Assembly (NCBI RefSeq): GCF_001042675.1
Contig: NZ_AP012333.1
Location: forward strand, 62,001 to 126,000
DNA: 64,000 nt
Reading direction: 5' to 3'
From: Parascardovia denticolens DSM 10105 = JCM 12538
Lineage (GTDB): Bacteria > Actinomycetota > Actinomycetes > Actinomycetales > Bifidobacteriaceae
The position numbers and the translations under genes were made by a program. Position 1 is the stretch's first letter. Every line of letters starts with the position of its first letter. The notes under the pieces are model-generated. The model was not told the origin of the DNA. It saw only the letters and a program-made list of their open reading frames with translations, and searched no databases. Shown one piece after another: positions 52,597-62,215 of the stretch.

Positions 52597-53133
52597 ATGA
52601 CTGGTACAGGAGCGCGGGCAGGGCTCAATCCTTTGACGGACTGGTCCCTCTACGCAGCCGTCTTTTTGGGCGGCTGTCTGGGCACTGCCTTGCGCTACGG
52701 CCTGTCTTTGATACCCGGCCTCTCCGCCCATGACTTCGCTACTTTACTGGCCAATCTTCTGGCCTCGTTCATCTACGCCGCCCTGACTTCCTTCTTGGCG
52801 GGGACTCGGGCCAAGACCAGATGGCGGGATCCCCATCAAAGGGAGATTATCAACAGGACTTTCGGGATGGGCTTCTGCGGTGGCCTGTCCACCATGTCCA
52901 CTTTGGCCTGGGAATCGGTCCAGGGCTTCCTCGGGACTGCTGGGGCAGGCGGAGCCATTGGTTCTGCTGATTCCGCCAGTGCCAAAGCGCTTGCTGCATC
53001 GGGTGCGGCCAAGCCGGCCGTCGCCCTCGCCCTCGCCTATCTGATCGCCACTTTCGCCTGCGGTCTGGTCTGCTCCTACATCGGCGCGTACCTCGGCGCC
53101 CGAATCGGGAAAACCTCGGGGGAGCGCGTATGA
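52597..53133 (+). CDS. crcB: Fluoride exporter CrcB, first subunit
   Basis: Fluc/CrcB channels export fluoride as dimers. The 178-residue protein has four membrane helices with GGCLGTALRYGLSL, ANLLASFIYAAL and GFCGGLSTMSTLAWES. AGGAGG lies 8 nt before ATG 52597, which fixes the start. An extra loop of about 25 residues rich in Ala, Gly and Ser (after WESVQGF) makes it longer than usual (about 125). It overlaps the second crcB by 4 bp, so a heterodimeric channel is likely. No fluoride riboswitch was recognised upstream. Confidence 0.92.
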   Translation: MTGTGARAGLNPLTDWSLYAAVFLGGCLGTALRYGLSLIPGLSAHDFATLLANLLASFIYAALTSFLAGTRAKTRWRDPHQREIINRTFGMGFCGGLSTMSTLAWESVQGFLGTAGAGGAIGSADSASAKALAASGAAKPAVALALAYLIATFACGLVCSYIGAYLGARIGKTSGERV

Positions 53134-53546
53134 ACCACGGTCTTTTGTTTTTATTCGTCTGCCTGTGCGGAGGTTCGGGCGCGGCCTGTCGCTTCATCCT
53201 GGACACGGCCATCAAAAGGGTCTGGTCCCGCTCTTTCCCGCTATCCACGACAATCATCAATCTCCTCGCCTCCCTGCTTTTGGGCCTGATCATGGGGCTG
53301 TTGGCAGGGTCGGGGACGGGCCGGGCGTCATCATCTCCCAGCGTTGGCCTGGTCGTCTTCAAGACGGTCGCCACCAGCGGCTTCCTGGGCGGGTTCTCCA
53401 CCTTTTCGACCGCGATCAACGAGTCAAGGGAGCTCCTGCAAAAGGGGAAGAAGGGAACCGGGGCCGCCTATCTGGCTGTGTCCATGATCGGTCCCGCCTT
53501 GTGCGCTTGGGCCGGCTACGCTTTGGGGATGGTCCTCAGACTGTAG
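53130..53546 (+). CDS. crcB: Fluoride exporter CrcB, second subunit
   Basis: A 138-residue paralogue with CGGSGAACRFILDTA, INLLASLLLGLIMG and SGFLGGFSTFSTAINES, the last including the conserved Phe and Thr/Ser of the pore. Four helices. Coupled to the first crcB through ATGA. Two adjacent crcB genes are common in Gram-positive bacteria and encode the two halves of the channel. Confidence 0.92.
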   Translation: MNHGLLFLFVCLCGGSGAACRFILDTAIKRVWSRSFPLSTTIINLLASLLLGLIMGLLAGSGTGRASSSPSVGLVVFKTVATSGFLGGFSTFSTAINESRELLQKGKKGTGAAYLAVSMIGPALCAWAGYALGMVLRL

Positions 53547-53650
53547 TTTATTCGAAACGGAAACCGGTCATGCCAAAAGAAAGAAGCCGGAAGAACGACA
53601 ATCATGGCTGGAGGTGACAGGTCACTGAAGCCGAACGGATATGAGAGCAA

Positions 53651-56119
53651 ATGAGCAAGCACAAGAAACGTAACCTGGCCCTGGATGGCATCAAAGGCGT
53701 CGGAATCATCGCCATCATCCTCTACCACTATTTCCGACCGATCTTCCCCGGAGGTTTCATGGGGGTGGAGATTTTCTTCACTCTGACCGGATTCCTCATC
53801 GCCAGCTCGATCCTGAGGGACCTGACCGTGCGGTATTCCAGCGACCTGAACCTCGATCTGGGCGATAGCCGCAAGGCTGAAGGCGGATGGAAAGGCGTCC
53901 TCTTCTTTTATCTAAAACGCTTGGTCCGCTTGTGGCCCGCCATGCTCCTGATGATTCCCACGGTCACCATCGCCGCCTGGTTCATCAACAAAGACGCTTT
54001 GGTAGGGATCGGCCAGCGGATCGCCGCCACCTTGACCTTCTCCTATAACTATTATGAGATATTCCATGGCGGCAGCTACTTCGCGCAGACCGTTCCGCAG
54101 CTGCTGGAGCCCATGTGGTTCGTGGCCTTGAGCGCCCAGTTCTATCTGGTCATCCCCGCTTACATGGCCCTGGTCTTCGCTTGGGGGAAGTCTTTGAGGC
54201 CGTCCCCTCGCTTGGACGATGGCGGGCTTGAGGATCGGGAGGAAGTCCTTGCGGCTCGGTCAGGTCGGATAGATCAAACAAGCCAGGCGGGTCATCCGGG
54301 CCGGACAAGTCGAAAGAACCGGACGAATCGGATAGATAAGAAAAACCGGAAGAATAAGGGAAACCGCCAGGCAAGGCAGAACCGCCAGAACCGGCAATTC
54401 CGGCAATTCCGGCAATCCGGGGAAAGGAAGGCGTCCCGCGTCACCCAGGTTAGCCGCACCCTGGAGGCCTACTCCGCCTTCGCCCAGCAGATGAAGTCGG
54501 CGGGGGCGGTCGGCTTCGGCCTCTCCCTCCTCCTGTCCGTGGCCGGGGCCGGATTCATGGCCTTGCTCTACCGGGGCGATCCACAAGAGGCCACCCGCGT
54601 CTACTTCGGCTTCCTCACCCATAGTTTCGGTCTCCTCCTGGGCGTTTCCTTCGCCTTCCTCCTTCTCTGGTTCCGCAGCTGGCGGATGCGGGCGCAGGCG
54701 GAGCAGGCTTTCCTGGAAAGCACCCGGGGGAATAATGAGACCGTGGTGGAGTCCCTCATCAAGAAAATCCAGATCGGACGGTCTTCCGCCGGCAAGATAG
54801 CCGACAGCCGGGTAGGTCGCATCCTGCTTCCTCTTCTGTCTTTCCTTAGCCTGCTTGTCTTCGTTTTCCTGTGCTTCGGCGTTCGCCGGGCGGATGTGGC
54901 CTTCTGGGGAGGGCTGCTCCTGGTTTCGCTTTTGACCATCCTCATGATCTGGGGATCCATGGGGGACCGTTCGTGGATGCGGGCCCTGTTCTCCTGGGCC
55001 CCTTTGCGATACATGGGCCGCTACTCTTTCGGCCTTTACTTGTGGCATTGGCCCCTCTACATCCTGGCCCGCCTGGCTTTGCCGGGCCTGAGGGGACGTT
55101 ATGACTGGGTCTTGGCCGCCATCGCCTTCCTTCTGACCGTCATCATGACCTTCCTTTCGGGAAGATTCGTCGAAGACCCGGTCAACGATTGGGTGCGTTC
55201 CCGCCTGTCCGGTCCGGAAGCGAAGGGTTCCGGCCGGAGGTTGACCGCCTTGATAGCCGGCTTGGTGGTCCTCGCCCTCTGGACGGGGGCTGGCCTGGTT
55301 TTGGCCCGGGCCCCTCAGGTGACGTCGATCGAAGCCCAATTGCAGGCTCAGGCGGCCCTTCTGAAGGAATCCCAGAATGGCGTGGCCGGCCGTCCGTCAG
55401 GGAAGAAGGGGGCCGATGCTTCGGGATCTTCCTCCTCAAGCTCGTCTTCTTCAAGCTCTTCCTCCTCGGGGACAAAGCAGGCCGGTACGGGTGCGAAAGA
55501 GGCCAAGCCCGCGCAGCCGAAGTCGACCAGGCAGCCAAAAGGAGCCAAGCCGTCCAAACCATCCACGCCGACCGATCAGCCGACTCCCCTTCCCTTGCCT
55601 CCTTCCGCCATGCCTTCCGGCGACCAAATCACCGCCATCGGGGATTCGGTCATGTTGGGTTCGGCCAGCTCCCTGCAGGAGCGCTTCCCAGGCATCTCCA
55701 TCGACGCCCAGGTGTCCCGTTTCCTGGTCCAAGGCATCGACATCGTGGCTCGGCTGCGGTCCCAAGGGCGTTTGCGCAAGTACATCCTCATCGGACTCAG
55801 CACCAACGGCTCGGGGACGATGGACCAGTGGAACCAGCTGTACGCGGCCGCCGGACCGGGGCATATCTTCCTGGTGGTCAACGCACATATGGACCGGTCC
55901 TGGACCCAAGCCTCGAACCAGAACGTCCAGAACTTCGTCAATCAGCACGCCCATGACGCCTGCCTGGTCGATTGGAACGCGGCCGCCTCCGCCCACCCTT
56001 CCTGGCTGGCCAGCGACGGCATCCATGCCGCCGGCAAGGAGGGGGCCGACCTCTACGCGCAGACCGTCTATCGGTCCCTTAACATCTGGCTGGGCAACCA
56101 GCGGCAGGCAGGGCGGTGA
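53651..56119 (+). CDS. Acyltransferase 3 (OafA-like) with C-terminal SGNH domain
   Basis: A large membrane O-acyltransferase of 822 residues. N-terminal acyltransferase-3 domain: LALDGIKGVGIIAIILYHYF, GGFMGVEIFFTLTGFLIAS and KRLVRLWPAMLL, about ten membrane helices, then an extracellular Ser-run linker (16 or so Ser) and a C-terminal SGNH hydrolase-like domain with TAIGDSVMLGSASSL, LSTNGSG and DGIHAAGKEGA. It probably transfers acetyl groups to a cell-wall or surface glycan. A 60-residue Arg/Asn/Gln/Lys-rich insert (near residues 205 to 260) breaks the membrane part and is encoded by simple repeats. Overlaps the next gene by one base. Confidence 0.88.
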   Translation: MSKHKKRNLALDGIKGVGIIAIILYHYFRPIFPGGFMGVEIFFTLTGFLIASSILRDLTVRYSSDLNLDLGDSRKAEGGWKGVLFFYLKRLVRLWPAMLLMIPTVTIAAWFINKDALVGIGQRIAATLTFSYNYYEIFHGGSYFAQTVPQLLEPMWFVALSAQFYLVIPAYMALVFAWGKSLRPSPRLDDGGLEDREEVLAARSGRIDQTSQAGHPGRTSRKNRTNRIDKKNRKNKGNRQARQNRQNRQFRQFRQSGERKASRVTQVSRTLEAYSAFAQQMKSAGAVGFGLSLLLSVAGAGFMALLYRGDPQEATRVYFGFLTHSFGLLLGVSFAFLLLWFRSWRMRAQAEQAFLESTRGNNETVVESLIKKIQIGRSSAGKIADSRVGRILLPLLSFLSLLVFVFLCFGVRRADVAFWGGLLLVSLLTILMIWGSMGDRSWMRALFSWAPLRYMGRYSFGLYLWHWPLYILARLALPGLRGRYDWVLAAIAFLLTVIMTFLSGRFVEDPVNDWVRSRLSGPEAKGSGRRLTALIAGLVVLALWTGAGLVLARAPQVTSIEAQLQAQAALLKESQNGVAGRPSGKKGADASGSSSSSSSSSSSSSSGTKQAGTGAKEAKPAQPKSTRQPKGAKPSKPSTPTDQPTPLPLPPSAMPSGDQITAIGDSVMLGSASSLQERFPGISIDAQVSRFLVQGIDIVARLRSQGRLRKYILIGLSTNGSGTMDQWNQLYAAAGPGHIFLVVNAHMDRSWTQASNQNVQNFVNQHAHDACLVDWNAAASAHPSWLASDGIHAAGKEGADLYAQTVYRSLNIWLGNQRQAGR

Positions 56120-56385
56120 TGTATCATTTCGAACCTCAACGCTGTGGCCGGTCGGGGAAAATCATGTATCGGACCCAGGAACAGTGCCTCCAGGCGGCGC
56201 GGAAATCCTATCAGGAAAGAGGCGTGCGCCTGTGGGCTTATCGATGCGACGACTGCGGGAACTGGCATCTGACCAGCAGGGCCCCCATCCCGCGGACCCT
56301 GCGATTCAAGGCCCCGACTCACGGCTCCACTTGGGGAGGGAAGCCACGCAGCCGCAAAAGAGGGTTCAAGCCCCGCAAACGGTAG
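56119..56385 (+). CDS. Small Cys-rich basic protein, unknown function
   Basis: I recognise no named family. The 88-residue product has Cys residues in QRCGRSGKIMY, EQCLQAARKSY and YRCDDCGNWHLTS, forming a possible zinc ribbon (C...C and CxxC with a nearby His), and an Arg/Lys-rich tail (KPRSRKRGFKPRKR) suited to nucleic-acid binding. Similar short proteins with a C-GNWHLTS element are found in other actinobacteria. Its ATG overlaps the acyltransferase stop (TGATG) with GGGCGG before it. Confidence 0.7.
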   Translation: MYHFEPQRCGRSGKIMYRTQEQCLQAARKSYQERGVRLWAYRCDDCGNWHLTSRAPIPRTLRFKAPTHGSTWGGKPRSRKRGFKPRKR

Positions 56386-56456
56386 CGGTCGGCAGGAGAT
56401 GACGATCTACGGCAGGAAAGGACAGGAAACCGACAGGCGAGCAAAAGCGGCAGAGA

Positions 56457-57059
56457 CTAGTGCGAGACGGCAGGGGAGACCTTGCTCTCTGTGAAGGTCC
56501 TGCTCGTCTTGGACGTCTTGCCCATCTTGGAAGCTTTGCCGGCCTGGGAAGACTTCATAGCCACGGTCTTCCCCTTGGGCTGGTGCTTAGGCTGATGTTT
56601 GTCCTGACGCTTATCTTGGCGCTTGTTGACCAGACGCTGCGACTCCTTGGTGGAGACGGTCGACGCGAGGGAGCCCAAGGCCCCGCTCACGGCCGCGAAA
56701 AGCATGCCCATGAGGATGCCCTGGCTGGCTTCGTCGCCGGAAATCACTTCGTCCTCATCGACGCCCTCAATCTGGTCGTTTTTGCTGAAACGGCCTTGAT
56801 GGAAAATCGCGTCCCAACCAAGGGAGATGAGCTTGCTGACCACGAAGCCAGTCACGGCGGGCAGGGCCATCTTGATGAGTTTGTCGACGAAGTCGTCGGG
56901 ATCGTCTTCCAGCTTCTTCTTCTGCTCGGTGACCATCTTGTCCACTTTGGCGAGGTTCTCCTGCAGGCCCGAAGCTGGGGAGCCGCCTTTGGCTTCCTCG
57001 GGCTTGGCTTCCTTAGACTCGTTTTGTTCGTTCGTATCGGGTGCGGTCTTCTTAGTCAT
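56457..57059 (-). CDS. DUF4235-like membrane protein
   Basis: A 200-residue protein with an acidic, charged N-terminus, two hydrophobic segments (ALPAVTGFVVSKLISLGWDA and GILMGMLFAAVSGALGSLAS) and a Lys/Gln/His-rich tail with repeats of KRQDK and HQPK. The layout with a K-x-x-x-x-G-W-D near the end of the first helix resembles DUF4235 integral membrane proteins of actinobacteria, whose function is unknown. It stands alone, convergent with the gene before it. Confidence 0.65.
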   Translation of the reverse strand: MTKKTAPDTNEQNESKEAKPEEAKGGSPASGLQENLAKVDKMVTEQKKKLEDDPDDFVDKLIKMALPAVTGFVVSKLISLGWDAIFHQGRFSKNDQIEGVDEDEVISGDEASQGILMGMLFAAVSGALGSLASTVSTKESQRLVNKRQDKRQDKHQPKHQPKGKTVAMKSSQAGKASKMGKTSKTSRTFTESKVSPAVSH

Positions 57060-57336
57060 AATGACATTATCGCACGCTTGCTTGAGAAGTGGGCGGGCAA
57101 GGCCCCAAATTCGGAGGGAGGCGGTCGTTGATGGGCCTCCGGGATCGACTCTGGTAGTTTCGGTCAGGTTCTGGTGAGGCTCTAGGCAGGAGCTGTATTA
57201 AGATGGGGAAAAGAGCCGGGGGCCGTCTGGCGAAGAAGCGGGACGTATACCGGGCGAAGGCCGGATGAGGCCAAAAGACGAAGCAGGCGATGGGCCGTCG
57301 CCCTGCAAAGACCGACACGATGATGCGAGGTTGACG

Positions 57337-58032
57337 ATGACGAATGACACCCAGCGGGAAAACAAGCCAGGCAAGCTTCTTCTTTTGCGGCACGGGCAGA
57401 CTTTATGGAGCCAGTCCGGTCAATACACGGGCCGGACGGACATCCCCCTGACCGAGGAGGGGCGGCGGCAGGCCCAGGAGGCCGGGCGGCGATTGGCCCT
57501 TCTTTTCCCCGATGATTCTTTCCCCATCTCCCACGTCTTCACTTCCCCCTTGCGGCGGGCCCATGTCACAGCGCAGCTGGCCGGCTTCGGCGACTGCCAG
57601 GTGGAGTCCGATTTGGCCGAGTTCGACTATGGCCCGGCCGAAGGCCGTACGCGCGGGCAAGTGGCTGCAGCTTTGGGTCAGGACGACTGGGATGTCTGGT
57701 CCCAGGGGCCTTTGACCCTGCCTGCTTCTTTGCAGGGCGAACGGGAGGAAGAGATCCCTGGTTATGGCCCGGTGACGGTGGTCAACGGGGTGGGGGAGTC
57801 GGCCGAAATGGCCGCCGATCGCACAGGCGAAGTGATCGAGAGGGCCTTGCCTTATCTGGAGGCGGGCCAGAACGTCCTCTGCGTGGCCCATGCCCATATC
57901 CTGCGTCTCCTGACGACCCGCTGGGTGGGGCTGCAGCCAGCCGATGCCCGCATTTTCGAACTGGACACGGCTCATTTCGCCCTTCTTTCCTGGCATCACG
58001 CGAACCGGGTCATCGAGCGCTGGAATTTCTGA
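57337..58032 (+). CDS. Histidine phosphatase (phosphoglycerate mutase family)
   Basis: A 231-residue enzyme of the branch-1 histidine phosphatase superfamily. LLLLRHGQTLWSQSGQYTGR gives the catalytic RHG, FTSPLRRAHVTAQL the second Arg, LAEFDYGPAEGRT the acid, and VAHAHILRLLTTRW the second catalytic His. ATG 57337, with GCGAGG about 8 nt upstream, is preferred over an in-frame start at 57265. It is closer to broad phosphatases (GpmB/CobC type) than to glycolytic mutase. Substrate not known. Confidence 0.88.
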   Translation: MTNDTQRENKPGKLLLLRHGQTLWSQSGQYTGRTDIPLTEEGRRQAQEAGRRLALLFPDDSFPISHVFTSPLRRAHVTAQLAGFGDCQVESDLAEFDYGPAEGRTRGQVAAALGQDDWDVWSQGPLTLPASLQGEREEEIPGYGPVTVVNGVGESAEMAADRTGEVIERALPYLEAGQNVLCVAHAHILRLLTTRWVGLQPADARIFELDTAHFALLSWHHANRVIERWNF

Positions 58033-58170
58033 TCTTTCGCCCTCCCCATGGATTCCGCCCTTGAGGATGGATTTCACCTGTGAGGTCCTTCTTACGCGTG
58101 GATCGGTGGGATTTCATAAGCCTTTCCGATGGAGTTTCGCGGATTTTTTCGAGACATGCTGGAATAGAAC

Positions 58171-58204
58171 TTGACGAAGCAAAGTTGAGTAAGGTAGACT
58201 CAAG
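58171..58204 (+). promoter_or_regulatory. dnaK promoter with HspR operator (HAIR)
   Basis: GTTGAGT-7-ACTCAAG at 58184-58204 matches the HspR-associated inverted repeat CTTGAGT-N7-ACTCAAG in 13 of 14 arm positions. TTGACG (58171-58176), an 18-nt spacer and TAGACT (58195-58200) give a promoter whose spacer and -10 are covered by the operator, consistent with repression by HspR. Confidence 0.88.
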
Positions 58205-58296
58205 TTCAGAGCTGAGCCTTTGTGGCTCAACTTTTGAGTATTCGATAGCATTCGATAAGAGCAACGAAAAAACAAACCCACTCAGGGGAGGAAATA

Positions 58297-60183
58297 ATGG
58301 GACGTGCAGTAGGCATCGATTTGGGAACCACCAACTCCTGCATCGCTACTTTGGAAGGTGGCCAGCCCACCGTCATCGTGAACGCCGAAGGCGCTCGCAC
58401 CACGCCATCCGTGGTGGCTTTCAGTAAGTCCGGTGAGATTCTGGTCGGCGAAGTGGCCAAGCGCCAGGCTGTGACCAACGTCGATCGCACCATCTCTTCC
58501 GTCAAGCGCCACATGGGCACCGACTGGACCGTGGAGATCGACGGCAAGAAGTGGACCCCGCAGGAGATCTCCGCTCAGGTCCTGATGAAGCTCAAGCGCG
58601 ATGCCGAAGCCTATCTGGGCGAGCCGGTCACCGACGCCGTCATCACCTGCCCCGCTTACTTCAATGACGCCCAGCGTCAGGCCACCAAGGACGCCGGTAC
58701 CATCGCCGGATTGAACGTCCTGCGCATCATCAACGAGCCTACCGCCGCGGCTTTGGCCTACGGTCTGGAAAAGGGCAAGGAGGACGAGCGCATCCTGGTC
58801 TTCGATTTGGGTGGCGGCACCTTCGATGTCTCCCTGCTGGAAATCGGCAAGGATGACGATGGCTTCTCCACCATCCAGGTCCAGGCCACCAATGGCGACA
58901 ACCACTTGGGCGGCGACGACTGGGACCAGAAGATCATCGATTGGCTGGTCGGCGAAGTCAAGAACAAGTATGGGGTGGACCTGTCCAAGGACAAGATCGC
59001 CCTCCAGCGTCTGAAGGAAGCCGCCGAGCAGGCCAAGAAGGAGCTGAGCTCCTCCCAGACCACCAGCATCTCCATGCAGTACCTGGCCATGACCCCTGAC
59101 GGGACCCCCGTCCACCTGGATGAGACTTTGACCCGGGCCCATTTCGAGTCCATGACTTCCGACCTGCTGAACCGCTGCCGCGATCCTTTCAACGCCGTTC
59201 TGCGTGATTCCGGCATCTCCGTCTCTCAGATCGACCACATCGTCCTGGTCGGCGGCTCCACCCGTATGCCCGCCGTGCAAGACCTGGTCAAGGAACTGAC
59301 CGGCGGTAAGGAAGCCAACAAGACCGTCAACCCGGATGAAGTGGTGGCCGTCGGCGCCGCCGTCCAGTCCGGCGTCATCAAGGGAGACCGCTCCGACGTC
59401 CTCCTGATTGACGTCACTCCTTTGAGCCTCGGCATCGAGACCAAGGGCGGCATCATGACCAAGCTCATCGACCGCAACACGGCCATCCCGACCAAGCGGT
59501 CCGAAGTCTTCTCCACCGCCGAAGACAACCAGCCTTCCGTGCTCATCCAAGTCTATCAGGGCGAACGCGAATTCGCCCGTGACAACAAGCCTCTGGGCAC
59601 CTTCGAGCTGACCGGCATCGCCCCCGCTCCTCGCGGTCTTCCTCAGATCGAGGTGACCTTCGACATCGACGCCAACGGCATCGTGCACGTTTCCGCCAAG
59701 GATAAGGGGACCGGCAAGGAACAGTCCATGACCATCACCGGAGGCTCCGGCCTGCCCAAGGATGAGATCGACCGCATGGTCAAGGAAGCCGAATCCCATG
59801 AGGCTGAGGACAAGAAGCGCCGCGAGGACGCCGAGACCCGCAACCAGGCCGAATCCTTCGCCTATCAGACCGAGAAGCTGGTCAACGACAACAAGGACAA
59901 GCTGAGCGACGACGTGGCCAAGGAAGTGACCGACAAGGTCAACGCCCTCAAGGAAGCCCTCAAGGGTGACGACATGGAGAAGATCAAGTCCGCCCAAAGC
60001 GAGCTCATGACTTCCGCCCAGAAGATCGGCCAGCAGCTTTACAGCCAGCAGGCCGCCGCGGGCGCGGACGCGTCCGCTGCCGGCACCGGGGCTTCTTCCA
60101 CCTCTAATGGATCCGCCTCCGCCAGCGATGATGACGTGGTGGACGCCGAAGTCGTGGATGATGACGATAAGGACAAGAACTGA
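58297..60183 (+). CDS. dnaK: Chaperone protein DnaK (Hsp70)
   Basis: ATP-driven cytosolic chaperone. The 628-residue protein has [55 protein letters not shown], the linker [18 protein letters not shown] and an acidic C-terminal tail ([15 protein letters not shown]). Strong GGGGAGG 5 to 6 nt before ATG 58297. First gene of dnaK-grpE-dnaJ-hspR, under the HAIR operator. Its use of preferred GC-ending codons is very even, as expected for a highly expressed gene. Confidence 0.98.
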   Translation: MGRAVGIDLGTTNSCIATLEGGQPTVIVNAEGARTTPSVVAFSKSGEILVGEVAKRQAVTNVDRTISSVKRHMGTDWTVEIDGKKWTPQEISAQVLMKLKRDAEAYLGEPVTDAVITCPAYFNDAQRQATKDAGTIAGLNVLRIINEPTAAALAYGLEKGKEDERILVFDLGGGTFDVSLLEIGKDDDGFSTIQVQATNGDNHLGGDDWDQKIIDWLVGEVKNKYGVDLSKDKIALQRLKEAAEQAKKELSSSQTTSISMQYLAMTPDGTPVHLDETLTRAHFESMTSDLLNRCRDPFNAVLRDSGISVSQIDHIVLVGGSTRMPAVQDLVKELTGGKEANKTVNPDEVVAVGAAVQSGVIKGDRSDVLLIDVTPLSLGIETKGGIMTKLIDRNTAIPTKRSEVFSTAEDNQPSVLIQVYQGEREFARDNKPLGTFELTGIAPAPRGLPQIEVTFDIDANGIVHVSAKDKGTGKEQSMTITGGSGLPKDEIDRMVKEAESHEAEDKKRREDAETRNQAESFAYQTEKLVNDNKDKLSDDVAKEVTDKVNALKEALKGDDMEKIKSAQSELMTSAQKIGQQLYSQQAAAGADASAAGTGASSTSNGSASASDDDVVDAEVVDDDDKDKN

Positions 60184-60908
60184 TGTCTGATTTCAGCAAG
60201 GAAGATTACCTGGCTGGCATGGACGAGGTCGACAAGATGGCCGGGAATACCGGCCCACAGCCGGCCTCGGATTCCGCCCAAGGCTCCGATTCCGATCGGG
60301 CTTCTGTCCCCGCCACGAGCGAGGGCCCTGCCTCAAGCGAGGGCTCCGCTGATGCTTCCGCGGCCCAGCCTGAGGGCGAGAGCCAGGACCAGCAGGCCCC
60401 TGCCGAAACGGATTCCTCGGCTGAGGCCGAAGCCGCCGTCGACCAGGAACTGAACCGGGATGGAAGTCTGACCCCCCTTGGCCAGGCCAAGAAAGAGGCG
60501 GCCGACTATCTGGAAGCCCTCCAGAGGGAAAGGGCCGATTTCGTCAACTTCCGCAACCGGTCTCAGAAAGAGCAGGACCGCTTTCGTCAGCACGGCATCA
60601 TCGACGTCCTGACCGCCTTGCTCCCCGCCTTGGATGACATCGACCGGATCCGCACCCACGGCCAGTTGGATGACTCCTTCGCCGCGGTCGCCACCAAGAT
60701 CGACAAGACCTTCGAGAAATTCGGCGTGGAGAAATACGGGGCCGCCGGGGAGGATTTCGATCCGACCAAGTATGACGCCGTTTTGCGAAAGCCGGACGCC
60801 TCCGTGGACCATGAGGTCATCGACACCCTGGTGGAAGCCGGCTACCGCATAGGCGACCGAGTGATCCGCGCAGCCCGGGTGGTCGTGGCCGTTCCTGCCC
60901 AAGAGTAG
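60183..60908 (+). CDS. grpE: GrpE nucleotide exchange factor
   Basis: GrpE releases ADP from DnaK. The 241-residue protein has a long acidic N-terminal extension of about 95 residues rich in Ser, Ala and Glu, the dimer coiled coil (DYLEALQRERADFVNFRNRS) and the C-terminal beta domain with YDAVLRKPDASVDHEVIDTL and IGDRVIRAARVVVA. Its ATG overlaps the dnaK stop (TGATG), giving tight coupling. Confidence 0.96.
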   Translation: MSDFSKEDYLAGMDEVDKMAGNTGPQPASDSAQGSDSDRASVPATSEGPASSEGSADASAAQPEGESQDQQAPAETDSSAEAEAAVDQELNRDGSLTPLGQAKKEAADYLEALQRERADFVNFRNRSQKEQDRFRQHGIIDVLTALLPALDDIDRIRTHGQLDDSFAAVATKIDKTFEKFGVEKYGAAGEDFDPTKYDAVLRKPDASVDHEVIDTLVEAGYRIGDRVIRAARVVVAVPAQE

Positions 60909-60923
60909 CCTTGATGGGCCTGG

Positions 60924-60964
60924 CCGCCGCCGGATGAATTCTTCTGCCGGCGGCGGTCGTTTTA
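60924..60964 (+). terminator. Strong hairpin between grpE and dnaJ
   Basis: A perfect 10-bp all-GC stem CCGCCGCCGG/CCGGCGGCGG with a 13-nt loop, followed by TCGTTTTAT. It may be a partial terminator reducing dnaJ-hspR relative to dnaK-grpE, or a processing site. Confidence 0.65.
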
Positions 60965-61002
60965 TCGCTTCAGAAGAGTTTTAAGGATGGAAAGGAGACG
61001 AC

Positions 61003-62103
61003 ATGGCAGAGAACGAATGGCTGAACAAGGATTTCTACGCCACTTTGGGCGTTTCGAAGGACGCGAGCGCCGAGGAGATCACCAAGGCCTACCGTAAGCT
61101 TGCTCGTAAATACCATCCTGATTTGAACAAGACCAAGGAAGCCGAAGAGAAATTCAAAGAGATCTCCGAGGCTTACGACGTACTCAACAACAAAGACCAG
61201 AGGCAGAAATACGACGCCATCCGCCAGTTCGGCATGGGTGGGGCCCGGTTCACCGGCGGCTCCGGGGCGGGCGGTTCTTACGGGAACGCTGATTTTTCCG
61301 ACCTCTTTGGGTCCATGTTCGCCGGTCCCGGAGGCGGGGGCGGTCAGAACATTCGCTTCAGCACCAGCGGTTCCGGTCCCAATGGGATCAACATCGATGA
61401 CATCCTGGGCATGATGGGGGGCACGAACGGGATGGGAGGCTCCATGGGGACGGCTGGGGCCGGTCCAGCCGGTTTCGGCCGTTCCGGAAGGGGGTCCGCC
61501 GGACGCAGAGGGAACGGCAATCCCTTCGCCGCCCAAGAGGAATACAACCAACCGGAAAAGGGCGGGAACAAAAGCGCCAACATCAGCCTCAGCGTCCGGC
61601 AGGCCGCCCGGGGGGCGACGGTCTCCCTCGGCTCCTTGGGCAACAAGTTCAAGGCCCACATCCCGGCCGGAGTACGCTCAGGCCAGAAAATCCGGGTCAG
61701 CGGCAAAGGCAAACCGGGCCGCAACGGGGGCCAGAACGGGGACCTGTACATTCACGTGACCATCAAACCGGATCCGGTCTTCAGCTTGGATGGCGACGAC
61801 ATCCGCATGCTGGTCCCGGTCACCTTCCTGGAATCGGTGGAAGGGGGCCGGATCCAGGTCAAGGACATGGATGGGGAAGAGGTCGACTTTTCCCTGCCCG
61901 CCGGTTCCGACTCGGGTACGGAAATCAGGATTCCGGGCAGGGGGGTCCATAGTAGGAAGGGGGCCGGGGATTTGATCGCCGTGACCAAGATCCGCGTTCC
62001 CGATCGGCCCAACAAGGGGCAGAGAACCGCTATGGCCGCCGCCGGCAAGGCTTTCGAAGGCTTCGATCAAGAGATCGTCGAAGAGCGGATAAAATCACGA
62101 TGA
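61003..62103 (+). CDS. dnaJ: DnaJ co-chaperone lacking the zinc-finger domain
   Basis: It stimulates DnaK ATPase and delivers substrates. The 366-residue protein has a J-domain with the HPD motif ([18 protein letters not shown]), a long Gly-rich linker (about 80 to 185) and the two C-terminal substrate-binding barrels ([35 protein letters not shown]). There are no cysteines at all, so the CxxCxGxG zinc domain is absent, as in class B J-proteins. AAAGGAGA precedes ATG 61003. Confidence 0.94.
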   Translation: MAENEWLNKDFYATLGVSKDASAEEITKAYRKLARKYHPDLNKTKEAEEKFKEISEAYDVLNNKDQRQKYDAIRQFGMGGARFTGGSGAGGSYGNADFSDLFGSMFAGPGGGGGQNIRFSTSGSGPNGINIDDILGMMGGTNGMGGSMGTAGAGPAGFGRSGRGSAGRRGNGNPFAAQEEYNQPEKGGNKSANISLSVRQAARGATVSLGSLGNKFKAHIPAGVRSGQKIRVSGKGKPGRNGGQNGDLYIHVTIKPDPVFSLDGDDIRMLVPVTFLESVEGGRIQVKDMDGEEVDFSLPAGSDSGTEIRIPGRGVHSRKGAGDLIAVTKIRVPDRPNKGQRTAMAAAGKAFEGFDQEIVEERIKSR

Positions 62104-62215
62104 CCAGGCGCGAACTGGGGCGACCAGGTGTGGTTGAAAACAAACGAGCACGAATGGACACGAACGGGCATAAGGCCTCATAAGGTATAAGACTCAAGGC
62201 ATAAGGAGCAAGACT

